Source: CAVSWT01 sp963731745 (GTDB lineage: Bacteria > Bacteroidota > Ignavibacteria > Ignavibacteriales > Ignavibacteriaceae). From it: 64,000 nucleotides of DNA. The stretch spans positions 62,001-126,000 of the forward strand of contig CAVSWT010000002.1 in the NCBI GenBank assembly GCA_963731745.1, read 5' to 3'. Below are positions 43,623 to 51,592 of this stretch, in pieces (the stretch's first letter is position 1; the number at the start of each line of letters is the position of its first letter). The notes beneath the pieces are model-generated. The model had not been told where the DNA came from. It worked only from the letters and a program-made list of their open reading frames with translations, and made no database searches. Position numbers and translations under genes: made by a program.

Positions 43623-45803
43623 ATGCTAAGTCTAAAAAATCTTAATAACGAACAAAAAAATGCAGTTGAATATATAGATGGGCCTGCAATGGTCGTTGCT
43701 GGTGCAGGTTCCGGCAAAACTAAAGTTTTAACTTACAAAGTTGCCTATTTGATGGAGAATGGCTACGATCCGGATAGCATTTTAGCTTTAACTTTTACAA
43801 ATAAAGCCGCTAATGAGATGAAAGCAAGAATTGTTGAGTTAGTAGGCGCAAAAGCTAATTCAATTTGGATGGGGACTTTTCATTCCATTTTTGCCAGAAT
43901 TTTACGAACCGAAGCTTCCAGTATTAATTATAAAACCAACTTTTCAATTTATGATGCCGAAGATTCACTTTCTATGGTATCAAATATAGTCAGCGAATTT
44001 AATATCGATATTGAAGGCGTAACTGCTAATTCCATTAGGCATCGAATCAGCTTTCTTAAAAATCATATGATAATGCCGCCGGAATTCAAAAAGAGTCATA
44101 TAAATACTTTTATCGATGAAAAAATTGCAGAAGTTTACGTTGAATATCAAAAACGGTTAGTTGTAAATAACTCAATGGATTTTGACGATTTACTTTTGAA
44201 TCCAATAAAGCTGTTTAATGAAAACCCAAAAATTCATCAAAAATATCAAAAGAGATTCCAATATCTTTTAGTTGATGAATTCCAGGATACAAATAAAGCT
44301 CAGTATGAATTGCTGAAAATGCTTGTCAATAAAAAAGGCAATATTGTTGTGGTTGGCGATGATGCACAAAGTATTTACAGCTGGAGAGGCGCAAATATCG
44401 GCAACATGCTGGACTTCGAAAAAGATTTTCCTAAACATAAATTATTTAAGCTGGAACAAAATTATCGTTCAACAAAAACAATTCTACAAGCTGCAGATTC
44501 TGTAATAAAGAATAATAAAGATCAAATTATTAAAACTCTTTGGACAGAAAATAATGACGGGGAACTTCTTACACTTGTAAAATGCTCAGATGAAAAAGAT
44601 GAAGCTGCGCAAATTGCAAAATATATAAAGAAAGAGATTTCTAAAAAGAAAATATCGTTAAAAGATTTCGCGATTCTCTACAGAACGAATGCTCAATCAC
44701 GTGCTCTTGAAGATGCATTTAGAAGAGAAAAAATGCCGTATAAAATTATTGGCGGAGTTGAATTTTATAAACGAAAAGAAGTAAAAGATATTGTTGCTTA
44801 TTTAAGAGTAATAGCAAATCAGAATGATGAAGAGAGCTTGCTGCGAATCATGAATTTTCCGCAAAGAGGAATAGGAAGTACAACTGTTACAAGAATGATT
44901 GCCTTCGCACGAAAGCTTAATCTCACTTTATTTGAAACCATGACAAGGGTGTTTGAAGTAATTGATATTAAAGAAAGAATTCAAAAAAACGTTAAAGGTT
45001 TCAAGGTTTTGTTAGATAAATACATCGACCTAAAAGATAAGCTTTCAGTTGGTGAATTATCCCGTGCTTTGGTAGACGAATTAGGAATTCTGCGGATGTT
45101 TAAAGAGGAAAATACTCCTGAATCATTACAAAGATGGGAAAACGTGAATGAGTTACTCTCTGCGCTAAGTGAATTTTCCTCCGCAAATAAAAATGCAAAG
45201 CTTGAACAATATCTTGAAGAAGTGTCGTTAATTTCTGACATCGATCTTTACCATGAAGGAAGCAATGTAATTACACTGCTTACAATTCACAGCGCAAAAG
45301 GACTGGAATTTCCAATCATATTTATCTCAGGCTGCGAAGAGGATATTTTCCCACTATCAAATAAATTCAGCAGCGACGCATCGATTGAAGAAGAAAGAAG
45401 ATTATTTTATGTCGCTGTAACTCGTGCACAGGAAAAAGTTTATTTATCTCATGCACGCTCCAGATATAGATTTGGAGAAGTTGCGTATCAAAGCCGTTCA
45501 CGATTCATTGATGAATTGGATGACAAGACTTATACTGAAATTAATGGCAGCATTGGCAGGAAATCAAATCGTAAAACAAAAAAAGAACAGTATTACGAGT
45601 ATTTTGAAAAAGTTGATTATGAAGATTTCAACCAGGAAAATAAATCTCTTCGTCCTGGCAGCAGAGTAATGCATGATAAATTTGGTTTGGGAAAAGTGAC
45701 TGCCGTTGTTGGTGCTGGTGAAATGCAAAAAGCCACTGTTGTGTTCGAAGGAAATAATGTTAAACAGCTGATGCTGAAATTTGCAAAGCTTAAAGTTCTT
45801 TAA
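43623..45803 (+). CDS. pcrA: UvrD/PcrA-family DNA helicase
   Basis: 726 residues. Superfamily 1A 3'-5' helicase: Walker A G-A-G-S-G-K-T (27-33), D-E-F-Q-D-T-N (Walker B), V-V-G-D-D-A-Q-S-I-Y-S-W-R-G-A (motif III), Q-N-Y-R-S-T (motif IV), and L-L-T-I-H-S-A-K-G-L-E-F (motif V). The C-terminal Tudor-like end (V-M-H-D-K-F-G-L-G-K-V-T ... V-V-F-E-G) is the RNA-polymerase-binding part characteristic of PcrA. It functions in repair and replication-transcription conflicts. A TATATTTG box lies at 43566 but without a good -35 match. Confidence 0.96.
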   Translation: MLSLKNLNNEQKNAVEYIDGPAMVVAGAGSGKTKVLTYKVAYLMENGYDPDSILALTFTNKAANEMKARIVELVGAKANSIWMGTFHSIFARILRTEASSINYKTNFSIYDAEDSLSMVSNIVSEFNIDIEGVTANSIRHRISFLKNHMIMPPEFKKSHINTFIDEKIAEVYVEYQKRLVVNNSMDFDDLLLNPIKLFNENPKIHQKYQKRFQYLLVDEFQDTNKAQYELLKMLVNKKGNIVVVGDDAQSIYSWRGANIGNMLDFEKDFPKHKLFKLEQNYRSTKTILQAADSVIKNNKDQIIKTLWTENNDGELLTLVKCSDEKDEAAQIAKYIKKEISKKKISLKDFAILYRTNAQSRALEDAFRREKMPYKIIGGVEFYKRKEVKDIVAYLRVIANQNDEESLLRIMNFPQRGIGSTTVTRMIAFARKLNLTLFETMTRVFEVIDIKERIQKNVKGFKVLLDKYIDLKDKLSVGELSRALVDELGILRMFKEENTPESLQRWENVNELLSALSEFSSANKNAKLEQYLEEVSLISDIDLYHEGSNVITLLTIHSAKGLEFPIIFISGCEEDIFPLSNKFSSDASIEEERRLFYVAVTRAQEKVYLSHARSRYRFGEVAYQSRSRFIDELDDKTYTEINGSIGRKSNRKTKKEQYYEYFEKVDYEDFNQENKSLRPGSRVMHDKFGLGKVTAVVGAGEMQKATVVFEGNNVKQLMLKFAKLKVL

Positions 45804-45819
45804 GATTCAAAATATTCAT

Positions 45820-45848
45820 AAACCCGGTTTCTTAAAGTAACTGGGTTT
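45820..45848. terminator. Hairpin after pcrA
   Basis: 10-bp stem AAACCCGGTT / AACTGGGTTT with one G-T pair. It lies 16 bases past the pcrA stop but has no T-tract, so its role as a terminator is uncertain. Confidence 0.4.
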
Positions 45849-45958
45849 GCATAAGTTTCCGCGTGGTTCTTAATTTCTATTTTGAAAATGAGCACTTAAT
45901 AAAATAAATTAAATCTATCTATAGAGAATAGATGTAAAAAGAAACCAGGAGTAATAAC

Positions 45959-47341
45959 ATGTCTATTGCACCAAAAAAATTAGCAATCTTAGTCGGCGGC
46001 GGACCAGCGCCGGGAATAAATAGTGTTATAGGTGCTGCCACAATTCGTGCTGCACTTGAGGGTGTTGAAGTAATAGGAATTAAGGATGGTTTTAAATGGA
46101 TTATGCAAGGAGATATTTCTCATACTAAAGAGCTAAATATTCACAATGTAAGCCGTATCCATTTTAGAGGCGGTTCTTATATCGGCATTGCTAGAAATAA
46201 TCCAACAAAGGATAAAAAGCATCTGGAAAATACAGTCACTTCGCTTTTAAGATTAAACGTCGATAAACTAATTACTATCGGCGGTGATGACACTGCTTTT
46301 AGTGCTTTAAAAGTTGAAGAAATGGCTGCGGGAAGAATAAAAGTTGTACATGTTCCAAAAACTATTGATAACGATTTAGATCTTCCACATGGAATACCAA
46401 CTTTTGGATTTCAGACTGCCCGCCACATTGGAGTTGAAGTTGTAAAAAATTTAATGGTAGATGCACAAACAACATCACGTTGGTATTTTGTTGTTTCAAT
46501 GGGTAGAAAAGCAGGCCACTTGGCTTTGGGAATTGGAAAAGCAACCGGTGCAACAATAACTTTAATTCCTGAAGAATTCAGCAATACAACAATCGGATTT
46601 TCACACGTGGTTGATGTTTTAGTGGGAGCCATTATAAAACGACAAAGCTATGGCAGAACTGATGGAGTTGCAATTTTAGCTGAAGGTTTGGTTGAACATC
46701 TTGATCCAAAGGATTTAGAAAAATTAGTGAATGTTGAAAGAGATGCTCATGATAATATTAGAATTGCAGAAATTAATTTTGGCGAAATATTGAAATACAA
46801 AGTTCAGGAAAGATTAAAAGATTTTAATCTTAAAGCCACTATTGTAGCTAAAAATATTGGCTATGAATTAAGATGCGCAGATCCAATTCCGTACGATATG
46901 GAATATACAAGAGATCTTGGATTTTCTGCCGCTCAATTTGTTTTATCAGGTGGTAACGGTGCAATGGTTTCAATTCAAAACGGCCATTTTGTTCCTATGT
47001 TCTTTAAGGATATTATCGATCCAAAAACTAAAAAGACAAAAGTTAGAATGGTCGATCCAAGCTCAGAATCTTTTTATATCGCTAGAAGATATATGCTTCG
47101 GTTAAATAAAGCTGATTTCGAAGATCCTCATGAACTTGCAAAATATGCTGCAACTTGCGGGATATCTCTGGAAGAATTTAGAAAACAGTTTTACTATCTA
47201 ATTGAAAAAGACTTGCTCTATAAAAATATTGAGGAAGGCAGTTTTAAATTATCAGCAGATGAAACCAATGAAGCATTTAGGCCTGTGCCAAGCGGAAGTG
47301 TTAATGATGAAGAGAATCACGATAATGGAATCCCTCATTAA
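45959..47341 (+). CDS. pfp: Phosphofructokinase family, PPi-dependent signature
   Basis: 460 residues. Phosphofructokinase fold with G-G-G-P-A-P-G-I-N near 13-21. At the phosphate-donor site it has G-G-D-D-T (108-112), and the active-site loop reads P-K-T-I-D-N-D-L (133-140). In this family an Asp in place of the second Gly (G-G-D-D rather than G-G-D-G) and Lys before T-I-D-N-D mark pyrophosphate-dependent enzymes. It therefore probably phosphorylates fructose 6-phosphate using PPi, reversibly. ATP use should still be tested. Strong AGGAG ribosome site; clear terminator after it. Confidence 0.85.
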   Translation: MSIAPKKLAILVGGGPAPGINSVIGAATIRAALEGVEVIGIKDGFKWIMQGDISHTKELNIHNVSRIHFRGGSYIGIARNNPTKDKKHLENTVTSLLRLNVDKLITIGGDDTAFSALKVEEMAAGRIKVVHVPKTIDNDLDLPHGIPTFGFQTARHIGVEVVKNLMVDAQTTSRWYFVVSMGRKAGHLALGIGKATGATITLIPEEFSNTTIGFSHVVDVLVGAIIKRQSYGRTDGVAILAEGLVEHLDPKDLEKLVNVERDAHDNIRIAEINFGEILKYKVQERLKDFNLKATIVAKNIGYELRCADPIPYDMEYTRDLGFSAAQFVLSGGNGAMVSIQNGHFVPMFFKDIIDPKTKKTKVRMVDPSSESFYIARRYMLRLNKADFEDPHELAKYAATCGISLEEFRKQFYYLIEKDLLYKNIEEGSFKLSADETNEAFRPVPSGSVNDEENHDNGIPH

Positions 47342-47367
47342 ACTTTAATTTCAATGAGTTAAATTAA

Positions 47368-47401
47368 AATGACATCTCTTAAAGGGATGTCATTTTTTTT
47401 T
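47368..47401. terminator. Intrinsic terminator between convergent pfp and proC
   Basis: 11-bp stem AATGACATCTC (47368-47378) with GGGATGTCATT (47384-47394) including one G-T pair, followed by nine T residues on the plus strand. The minus strand side is also T-rich (TTTTAATTT), so it may serve both genes. Confidence 0.88.
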
Positions 47402-47408
47402 AATCGCT

Positions 47409-47867
47409 TCAATCTTCAATCTTATAAATTTTTGATGCTTTTTCTGCTGAAGTTACAATCCCTTTAATCATAGCAGAACTAAAGCCGAAATGCTCCATTT
47501 GATTTAATCCGGAAATGGTAATACCGCGCGGTGTGGTAACTTTATCAACTTCGCTTTCTGGATGGCCTTTACGCTGCAATAGAAGTGAAGCCGCACCTTT
47601 CGCAGTCTGTGCCGCCATTTGTAAAGCTTCCTCAGAATGAAAACCTATTTCAATCCCGCCCTGCGAAGCTGCTCTTATCGCTCGTAAGAAAAATGCAATC
47701 CCGCAGGCGCATAAAGCAGTTGCGGGAACCATTAACTCTTCATCAATCACCAATGTTTTCCCAACCGAATCAAAAATTTCTTTTGATATTTTTAGTGCAT
47801 CACCGGATTTATTTTCAGAAGCTAAACATGTCATTGATTCTTGTATTGCAATTGCTGTATTCGGCAT
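47409..47867 (-). CDS. proC: Pyrroline-5-carboxylate reductase, C-terminal fragment (frameshifted)
   Basis: 152 residues in the +1 frame from the N-terminal fragment. It starts at R-A-M-P-N-T-A, the conserved junction of ProC, followed by the dimerisation domain with A-T-A-L-C-A-C-G-I-A-F and the signature region Q-T-A-K-G-A-A-S-L-L ... V-T-T-P-R-G-I-T-I-S-G-L. Deleting one T from the six-T run at 47887-47892 (A run on the coding strand) restores E-K-N-V-S-I-V-R-A-M-P-N-T and a 271-residue protein of normal ProC length. Confidence 0.85.
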   Translation of the reverse strand: MPNTAIAIQESMTCLASENKSGDALKISKEIFDSVGKTLVIDEELMVPATALCACGIAFFLRAIRAASQGGIEIGFHSEEALQMAAQTAKGAASLLLQRKGHPESEVDKVTTPRGITISGLNQMEHFGFSSAMIKGIVTSAEKASKIYKIED

Positions 47868-48225
47868 TGCTCGAACAATGGATACATTTTTTCTCTAATA
47901 ATTCCTTAATGGCCTTAATGCTTGCACCTGAGACTACTGAAATAATTATATGATTTTGTGTTATCTCATTTTTAATTTCATTAAGTAGTTCATCAAGCTG
48001 TTTGGGCTGGACAGCTATAACAATTATATCTGAATTTTTAACGGCTTCAATATTATCCGCAGTTATTTTAAATCCATTGGCTTTATATTCATCTAAATAT
48101 TCAATGTGTTTTCGAGTTATATAGATATTTTCAGCCGGGAACAATTTTGAATTTAATAATCCGTTTGCAATTGATAATCCAATGTTGCCGCCGCCAATAA
48201 TACCCGCGTTTTTATAACCTTCCAT
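47815..48225 (-). CDS. proC: Pyrroline-5-carboxylate reductase, N-terminal fragment (frameshifted)
   Basis: 136 residues. The NADP-binding Rossmann half of ProC: N-A-G-I-I-G-G-G-N-I-G-L-S-I-A-N-G-L near the start, and I-I-V-I-A-V-Q-P-K-Q-L, I-I-S-V-V-S-G-A-S-I. The frame is lost after K-E-L-L-E-K, where the terminal residues (C-I-H-C-S-S-N-A) are spurious. ProC makes proline from pyrroline-5-carboxylate. It is the last gene of the thr cluster, 32 bases after thrC. Proline synthesis is normally essential in prototrophs, so a sequencing error is likely unless another proC exists. Confidence 0.85.
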   Translation of the reverse strand: MEGYKNAGIIGGGNIGLSIANGLLNSKLFPAENIYITRKHIEYLDEYKANGFKITADNIEAVKNSDIIVIAVQPKQLDELLNEIKNEITQNHIIISVVSGASIKAIKELLEKKCIHCSSNAEYSNCNTRINDMFSF

Positions 48226-48257
48226 TATTTCCTCTCACAAAATGATCGATTTTGAAA

Positions 48258-49556
48258 TTAATTTTTATTTAACAAATATTCTTTTAAATCTTCGAACTTA
48301 TTTGAAATTTTAATCGAGTGTTTTTCTTTCTTTATGCATTTTTCTAATTCATCCGGCAAAGTAATATTTTGATTTAAAACTTCATCGACAATATTTTTAA
48401 ACTTTGCTGGATGTGCAGTTTCTAATATTATTCCAGAAAACTCACTACCATTTTTTTCATAAAACTTTTTTAATCCCAGATATCCAACGGCACCGTGCGG
48501 GTCAATTATATAATCATATTTATCTTTGATTTCTTTAATTGCTTCTCTCGTTTGATCATCATTAAAACTGTAACTTTTTATTAATTCTTTAATTGAATAA
48601 TAATCTTCCCCAAATAAATTATGAAGCCGCACAAAGTTACTTGGATTTCCTACATCCATTGCGTTTGATATTGTTTTTACAGATGGTTTTGGCTGGTAGA
48701 GACCCGTCGAAATATAATTCCAAAAAACATCATTTGAATTTACTGATGCAATGAAATATTTTACCGGCAATCCCATTTTATAAGCAAATAATCCGCCTGT
48801 TAAATTTCCGAAATTCCCGCTTGGAACCGAGAATACTATAGGTAAGTTTTCTTCCTTTAATTGTGAATAAGCCGATATATAGTAAAATGATTGTGGAATT
48901 AGTCTTGCAATATTAATTGAATTAGCTGAAGAAAGGATTAATTTATTTTTAATATTTTTATCAAGAAAAGCAGATTTAACCAAATTCTGACAATCATCAA
49001 AATTTCCCCCTACTTCAAGTGCAGTAATATTTCCATGCAAAGTGGTTAGCTGCTGTTCCTGAATTTTACTTACTTTGTTTTGCGGATAAAGGAGGACAAC
49101 ATTTATTCCATCAACGTTATAAAATCCATTTGCAACCGCACTGCCGGTATCTCCGGAGGTCGCAACTAAAATTGTAATCTGCCTTCCTTCGTTAAAATGC
49201 GATAGTACATTCGCCATGAATCTTGCCCCAAAATCTTTGAATGCAAGAGTAGGGCCGTGAAATAATTCAAGAATATAATTTGAATCGTCAAGCTTAACTA
49301 TTGGGGCTTTAAAATTTATGGAACGTGAAATTATATTACGCAGATCAGTTTCGGAAATATCATCTTTCAAAAATAACTTTGAAACTTGGAATCCAATTTC
49401 AGTTAAATCATATTCGTTAATATTCTTCCAAAATTCGTTTGGCAAAGTAGGGATGAATTCAGGCATAAATAACCCACCGTCATCTGCAATACCTTTCAGG
49501 ACTGCATCTTTAAATGACACCGGTTCCGATTTTTTGTTGGTGCTGTAAAATTTCAT
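48258..49556 (-). CDS. thrC: Threonine synthase
   Basis: 432 residues. Fold-type II PLP enzyme that converts O-phosphohomoserine to threonine. PLP lysine in L-A-F-K-D-F-G-A-R-F, S-G-D-T-G-S-A-V-A-N-G (phosphate loop) and V-P-S-G-N-F-G-N-L-T-G-G. The opening K-F-Y-S-T-N is standard. It follows thrB by 7 bases in the order thrA-asd-thrB-thrC. Confidence 0.96.
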   Translation of the reverse strand: MKFYSTNKKSEPVSFKDAVLKGIADDGGLFMPEFIPTLPNEFWKNINEYDLTEIGFQVSKLFLKDDISETDLRNIISRSINFKAPIVKLDDSNYILELFHGPTLAFKDFGARFMANVLSHFNEGRQITILVATSGDTGSAVANGFYNVDGINVVLLYPQNKVSKIQEQQLTTLHGNITALEVGGNFDDCQNLVKSAFLDKNIKNKLILSSANSINIARLIPQSFYYISAYSQLKEENLPIVFSVPSGNFGNLTGGLFAYKMGLPVKYFIASVNSNDVFWNYISTGLYQPKPSVKTISNAMDVGNPSNFVRLHNLFGEDYYSIKELIKSYSFNDDQTREAIKEIKDKYDYIIDPHGAVGYLGLKKFYEKNGSEFSGIILETAHPAKFKNIVDEVLNQNITLPDELEKCIKKEKHSIKISNKFEDLKEYLLNKN

Positions 49557-49563
49557 AATAAAT

Positions 49564-50499
49564 TTAGGAAATTACTTTTGGCCCTATTTGATTGATTTTA
49601 GAAATGTATAGGTCGCAATCGATACCGATTTCAGTTAAAACCTTTTGCATTTGTTTACCAGTTTTGTCAGCAGTTTTTTTTGAATCACTTAAAGCGAAGA
49701 TAGAGGGGCCTGAACCTGAAATGCTGCAGCCAAGTGCGCCCGTATCTAATGCAGCCTGCTTAACTAAATCAAACCCTGGAATTAAGATTGAACGAATTGG
49801 TTCAATTATAACATCTTGAAGTGAACGGCCTATTAATTTATAATCTTTATTCATAAGTCCCGCAACTAAAGCAGCAACGTTTCCCCATTGCTGCACAGCA
49901 TCTGAAAGTAAAATTTGTTTCTTCAATACTTTTCTAGTATCAGCGGTATGAATTTCAATATCAGGATGAACGATTGTACAATATAAATTTTCGGGAACAT
50001 CAATGTTAATTACATCAAGAGGATGTAGGCTTCTCACTATAATAAAACCGCCATACAACGAAGCAGAAACATTATCAGCATGTGGAGTGCCGCCGCAAGT
50101 TAGTTTTTCTCCTTCAAGTGCAAATGGAAGAAGCTCATTTTTTGATAATGGTTTACCTAAGATTTCGTTTAAAGCAAATACGCTTGCAACTGCACTGGCG
50201 GCACTTGAACCAAGTCCGCTTCCAAGTGACATTTTTTTACGGATTTCAATTTCAATTCCTTTTTCGAAATTCAAATGTTCTGCAAGCGCTTTTAGAGAAA
50301 CACCGGCTGTATTTGTTTCTACTGATTTTGGAAGTTTCCCATGATCGCCAGTGATTTTTGAAATTGTGATACCGGGTTTATCCTTTATTCTCAACACTAG
50401 CTCATCTCCTGGCCACTCAATTGCGAATCCCATAACATCAAATCCGCAACTGACATTGGTTACTGACGCTGGAGCAAAAACTTTAATTTCTTTCTTCAT
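49564..50499 (-). CDS. thrB: Homoserine kinase
   Basis: 311 residues, GHMP kinase family. The ATP loop G-L-G-S-S-A-A-S-A-V is at about 93-102, the opening A-P-A-S-V-T-N-V-S-C-G-F-D-V-M-G is diagnostic for ThrB, and the C-terminal G-C-S-I-S-G-S-G-P-S-I-F-A-L is GHMP motif 3. It phosphorylates homoserine for ThrC. It starts 9 bases after the asd stop. Confidence 0.96.
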   Translation of the reverse strand: MKKEIKVFAPASVTNVSCGFDVMGFAIEWPGDELVLRIKDKPGITISKITGDHGKLPKSVETNTAGVSLKALAEHLNFEKGIEIEIRKKMSLGSGLGSSAASAVASVFALNEILGKPLSKNELLPFALEGEKLTCGGTPHADNVSASLYGGFIIVRSLHPLDVINIDVPENLYCTIVHPDIEIHTADTRKVLKKQILLSDAVQQWGNVAALVAGLMNKDYKLIGRSLQDVIIEPIRSILIPGFDLVKQAALDTGALGCSISGSGPSIFALSDSKKTADKTGKQMQKVLTEIGIDCDLYISKINQIGPKVIS

Positions 50500-50508
50500 A
50501 ATAATCAG

Positions 50509-51561
50509 TTATAAATCAAAATAATTTTGAGCTTTTAATAATTCAGCACATAGAATAGCTCCACCCGCGGCACCTCTATTAGTATTGTGAGAAAGTATCA
50601 CAAATTTATAATCGAACAAAGGATCTTCTCTAAGTCTGCCTATTGAAACAGCCATACCTTTATCTAAATTTCTATGAATTCGCGGCTGAGGATATTTATC
50701 TTCTTCAAAATAATAAATCGGCTTTAACGGGGCTGTTGGTAAATTTAACTTTTGCGGCTCGCCGGAAAAATTTTTCCAGGCCTTTTTCACTTCTTCAATT
50801 GAAGCCTTCTTTTTTAGTTTAACCTGAACACATTCCAGATGGCCGTCAATAACTGCAACACGGTTGCATTGAGCACTGATTTTTATTTTTTCATATTCAA
50901 TTGAATCTGAATTTAATTTTCCTAAAATTTTTAATGGTTCTAATTCAAGCTTTGGCTCTTCACCAGAAATAAATGGGATAACATTATCAATAATATCAAG
51001 ACTTGAAACTCCTGGATAACCTGCTCCGGACAATGCCTGCATTGTTACAACATTTACAGATTCCAATCCGAAATTATCATGTAAAGGTTTGAGAGCTAAA
51101 ACCATTCCGATAGTAGAACAATTTGGATTTGTAACTATACATCCTTCTTTAAATTTTTGATGCTTTACTAATTGAAGATGTTCTGCATTTATTTCAGGAA
51201 CCAGCAGAGGAACATCAGAATCCATACGATGATTTTTTGAATTAGAGACCACGATGTAGCCTGCATTTGCAAACTCAGTTTCCACAGTGCCGGCAATGCT
51301 AGAATCGAGTCCTGAAAATACGAGCTTTGTTTCTAATCCTGGTTCGCAATTTTTCACAATTAAATTTGCGACTGAAGGGGGAAGGGGAGAAGATAAAATC
51401 CAATTAACAGCATCCTTATATGCTTTACCAGCTGATCTTTCAGAAGCAGCAACTTCAGCAATTTCAAACCATGGATGATCCGAAAGTAATTCAATGAATT
51501 TTTGTCCGACACTTCCTGTTGCTCCAAGGATACCAACTTTTATTTTTTTGTCTTCACTCAT
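50509..51561 (-). CDS. asd: Aspartate-semialdehyde dehydrogenase, archaeal/fungal-like branch
   Basis: 350 residues. NADP loop G-I-L-G-A-T-G-S-V-G-Q-K-F; catalytic Cys in V-T-N-P-N-C-S-T-I-G-M; P-W-F-E-I-A-E-V-A-A-S-E-R-S-A-G-K. This pattern, and the length, suit the archaeal/yeast-type enzymes more than the E. coli type. Reduces aspartyl phosphate for threonine, methionine and lysine. It is placed between thrA and thrB, with thrA ending 31 bases upstream. The dap pathway operon, next door, needs its product too. Confidence 0.92.
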   Translation of the reverse strand: MSEDKKIKVGILGATGSVGQKFIELLSDHPWFEIAEVAASERSAGKAYKDAVNWILSSPLPPSVANLIVKNCEPGLETKLVFSGLDSSIAGTVETEFANAGYIVVSNSKNHRMDSDVPLLVPEINAEHLQLVKHQKFKEGCIVTNPNCSTIGMVLALKPLHDNFGLESVNVVTMQALSGAGYPGVSSLDIIDNVIPFISGEEPKLELEPLKILGKLNSDSIEYEKIKISAQCNRVAVIDGHLECVQVKLKKKASIEEVKKAWKNFSGEPQKLNLPTAPLKPIYYFEEDKYPQPRIHRNLDKGMAVSIGRLREDPLFDYKFVILSHNTNRGAAGGAILCAELLKAQNYFDL

Positions 51562-51592
51562 TTATTTATTCCTCAATTAAAAAATTCAAACA

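Noticed and set aside
47887..47892. Programmed frameshifting as the explanation for split proC
   Set aside because: The run is short and lacks a dnaX- or prfB-like stimulatory context, and two other genes show the same extra-base pattern, so a common artefact is more economical. Not fully excluded.
47585..47953. 122-codon plus-strand ORF across proC
   Set aside because: Antisense to proC; the proC fragments carry conserved motifs and this frame does not.
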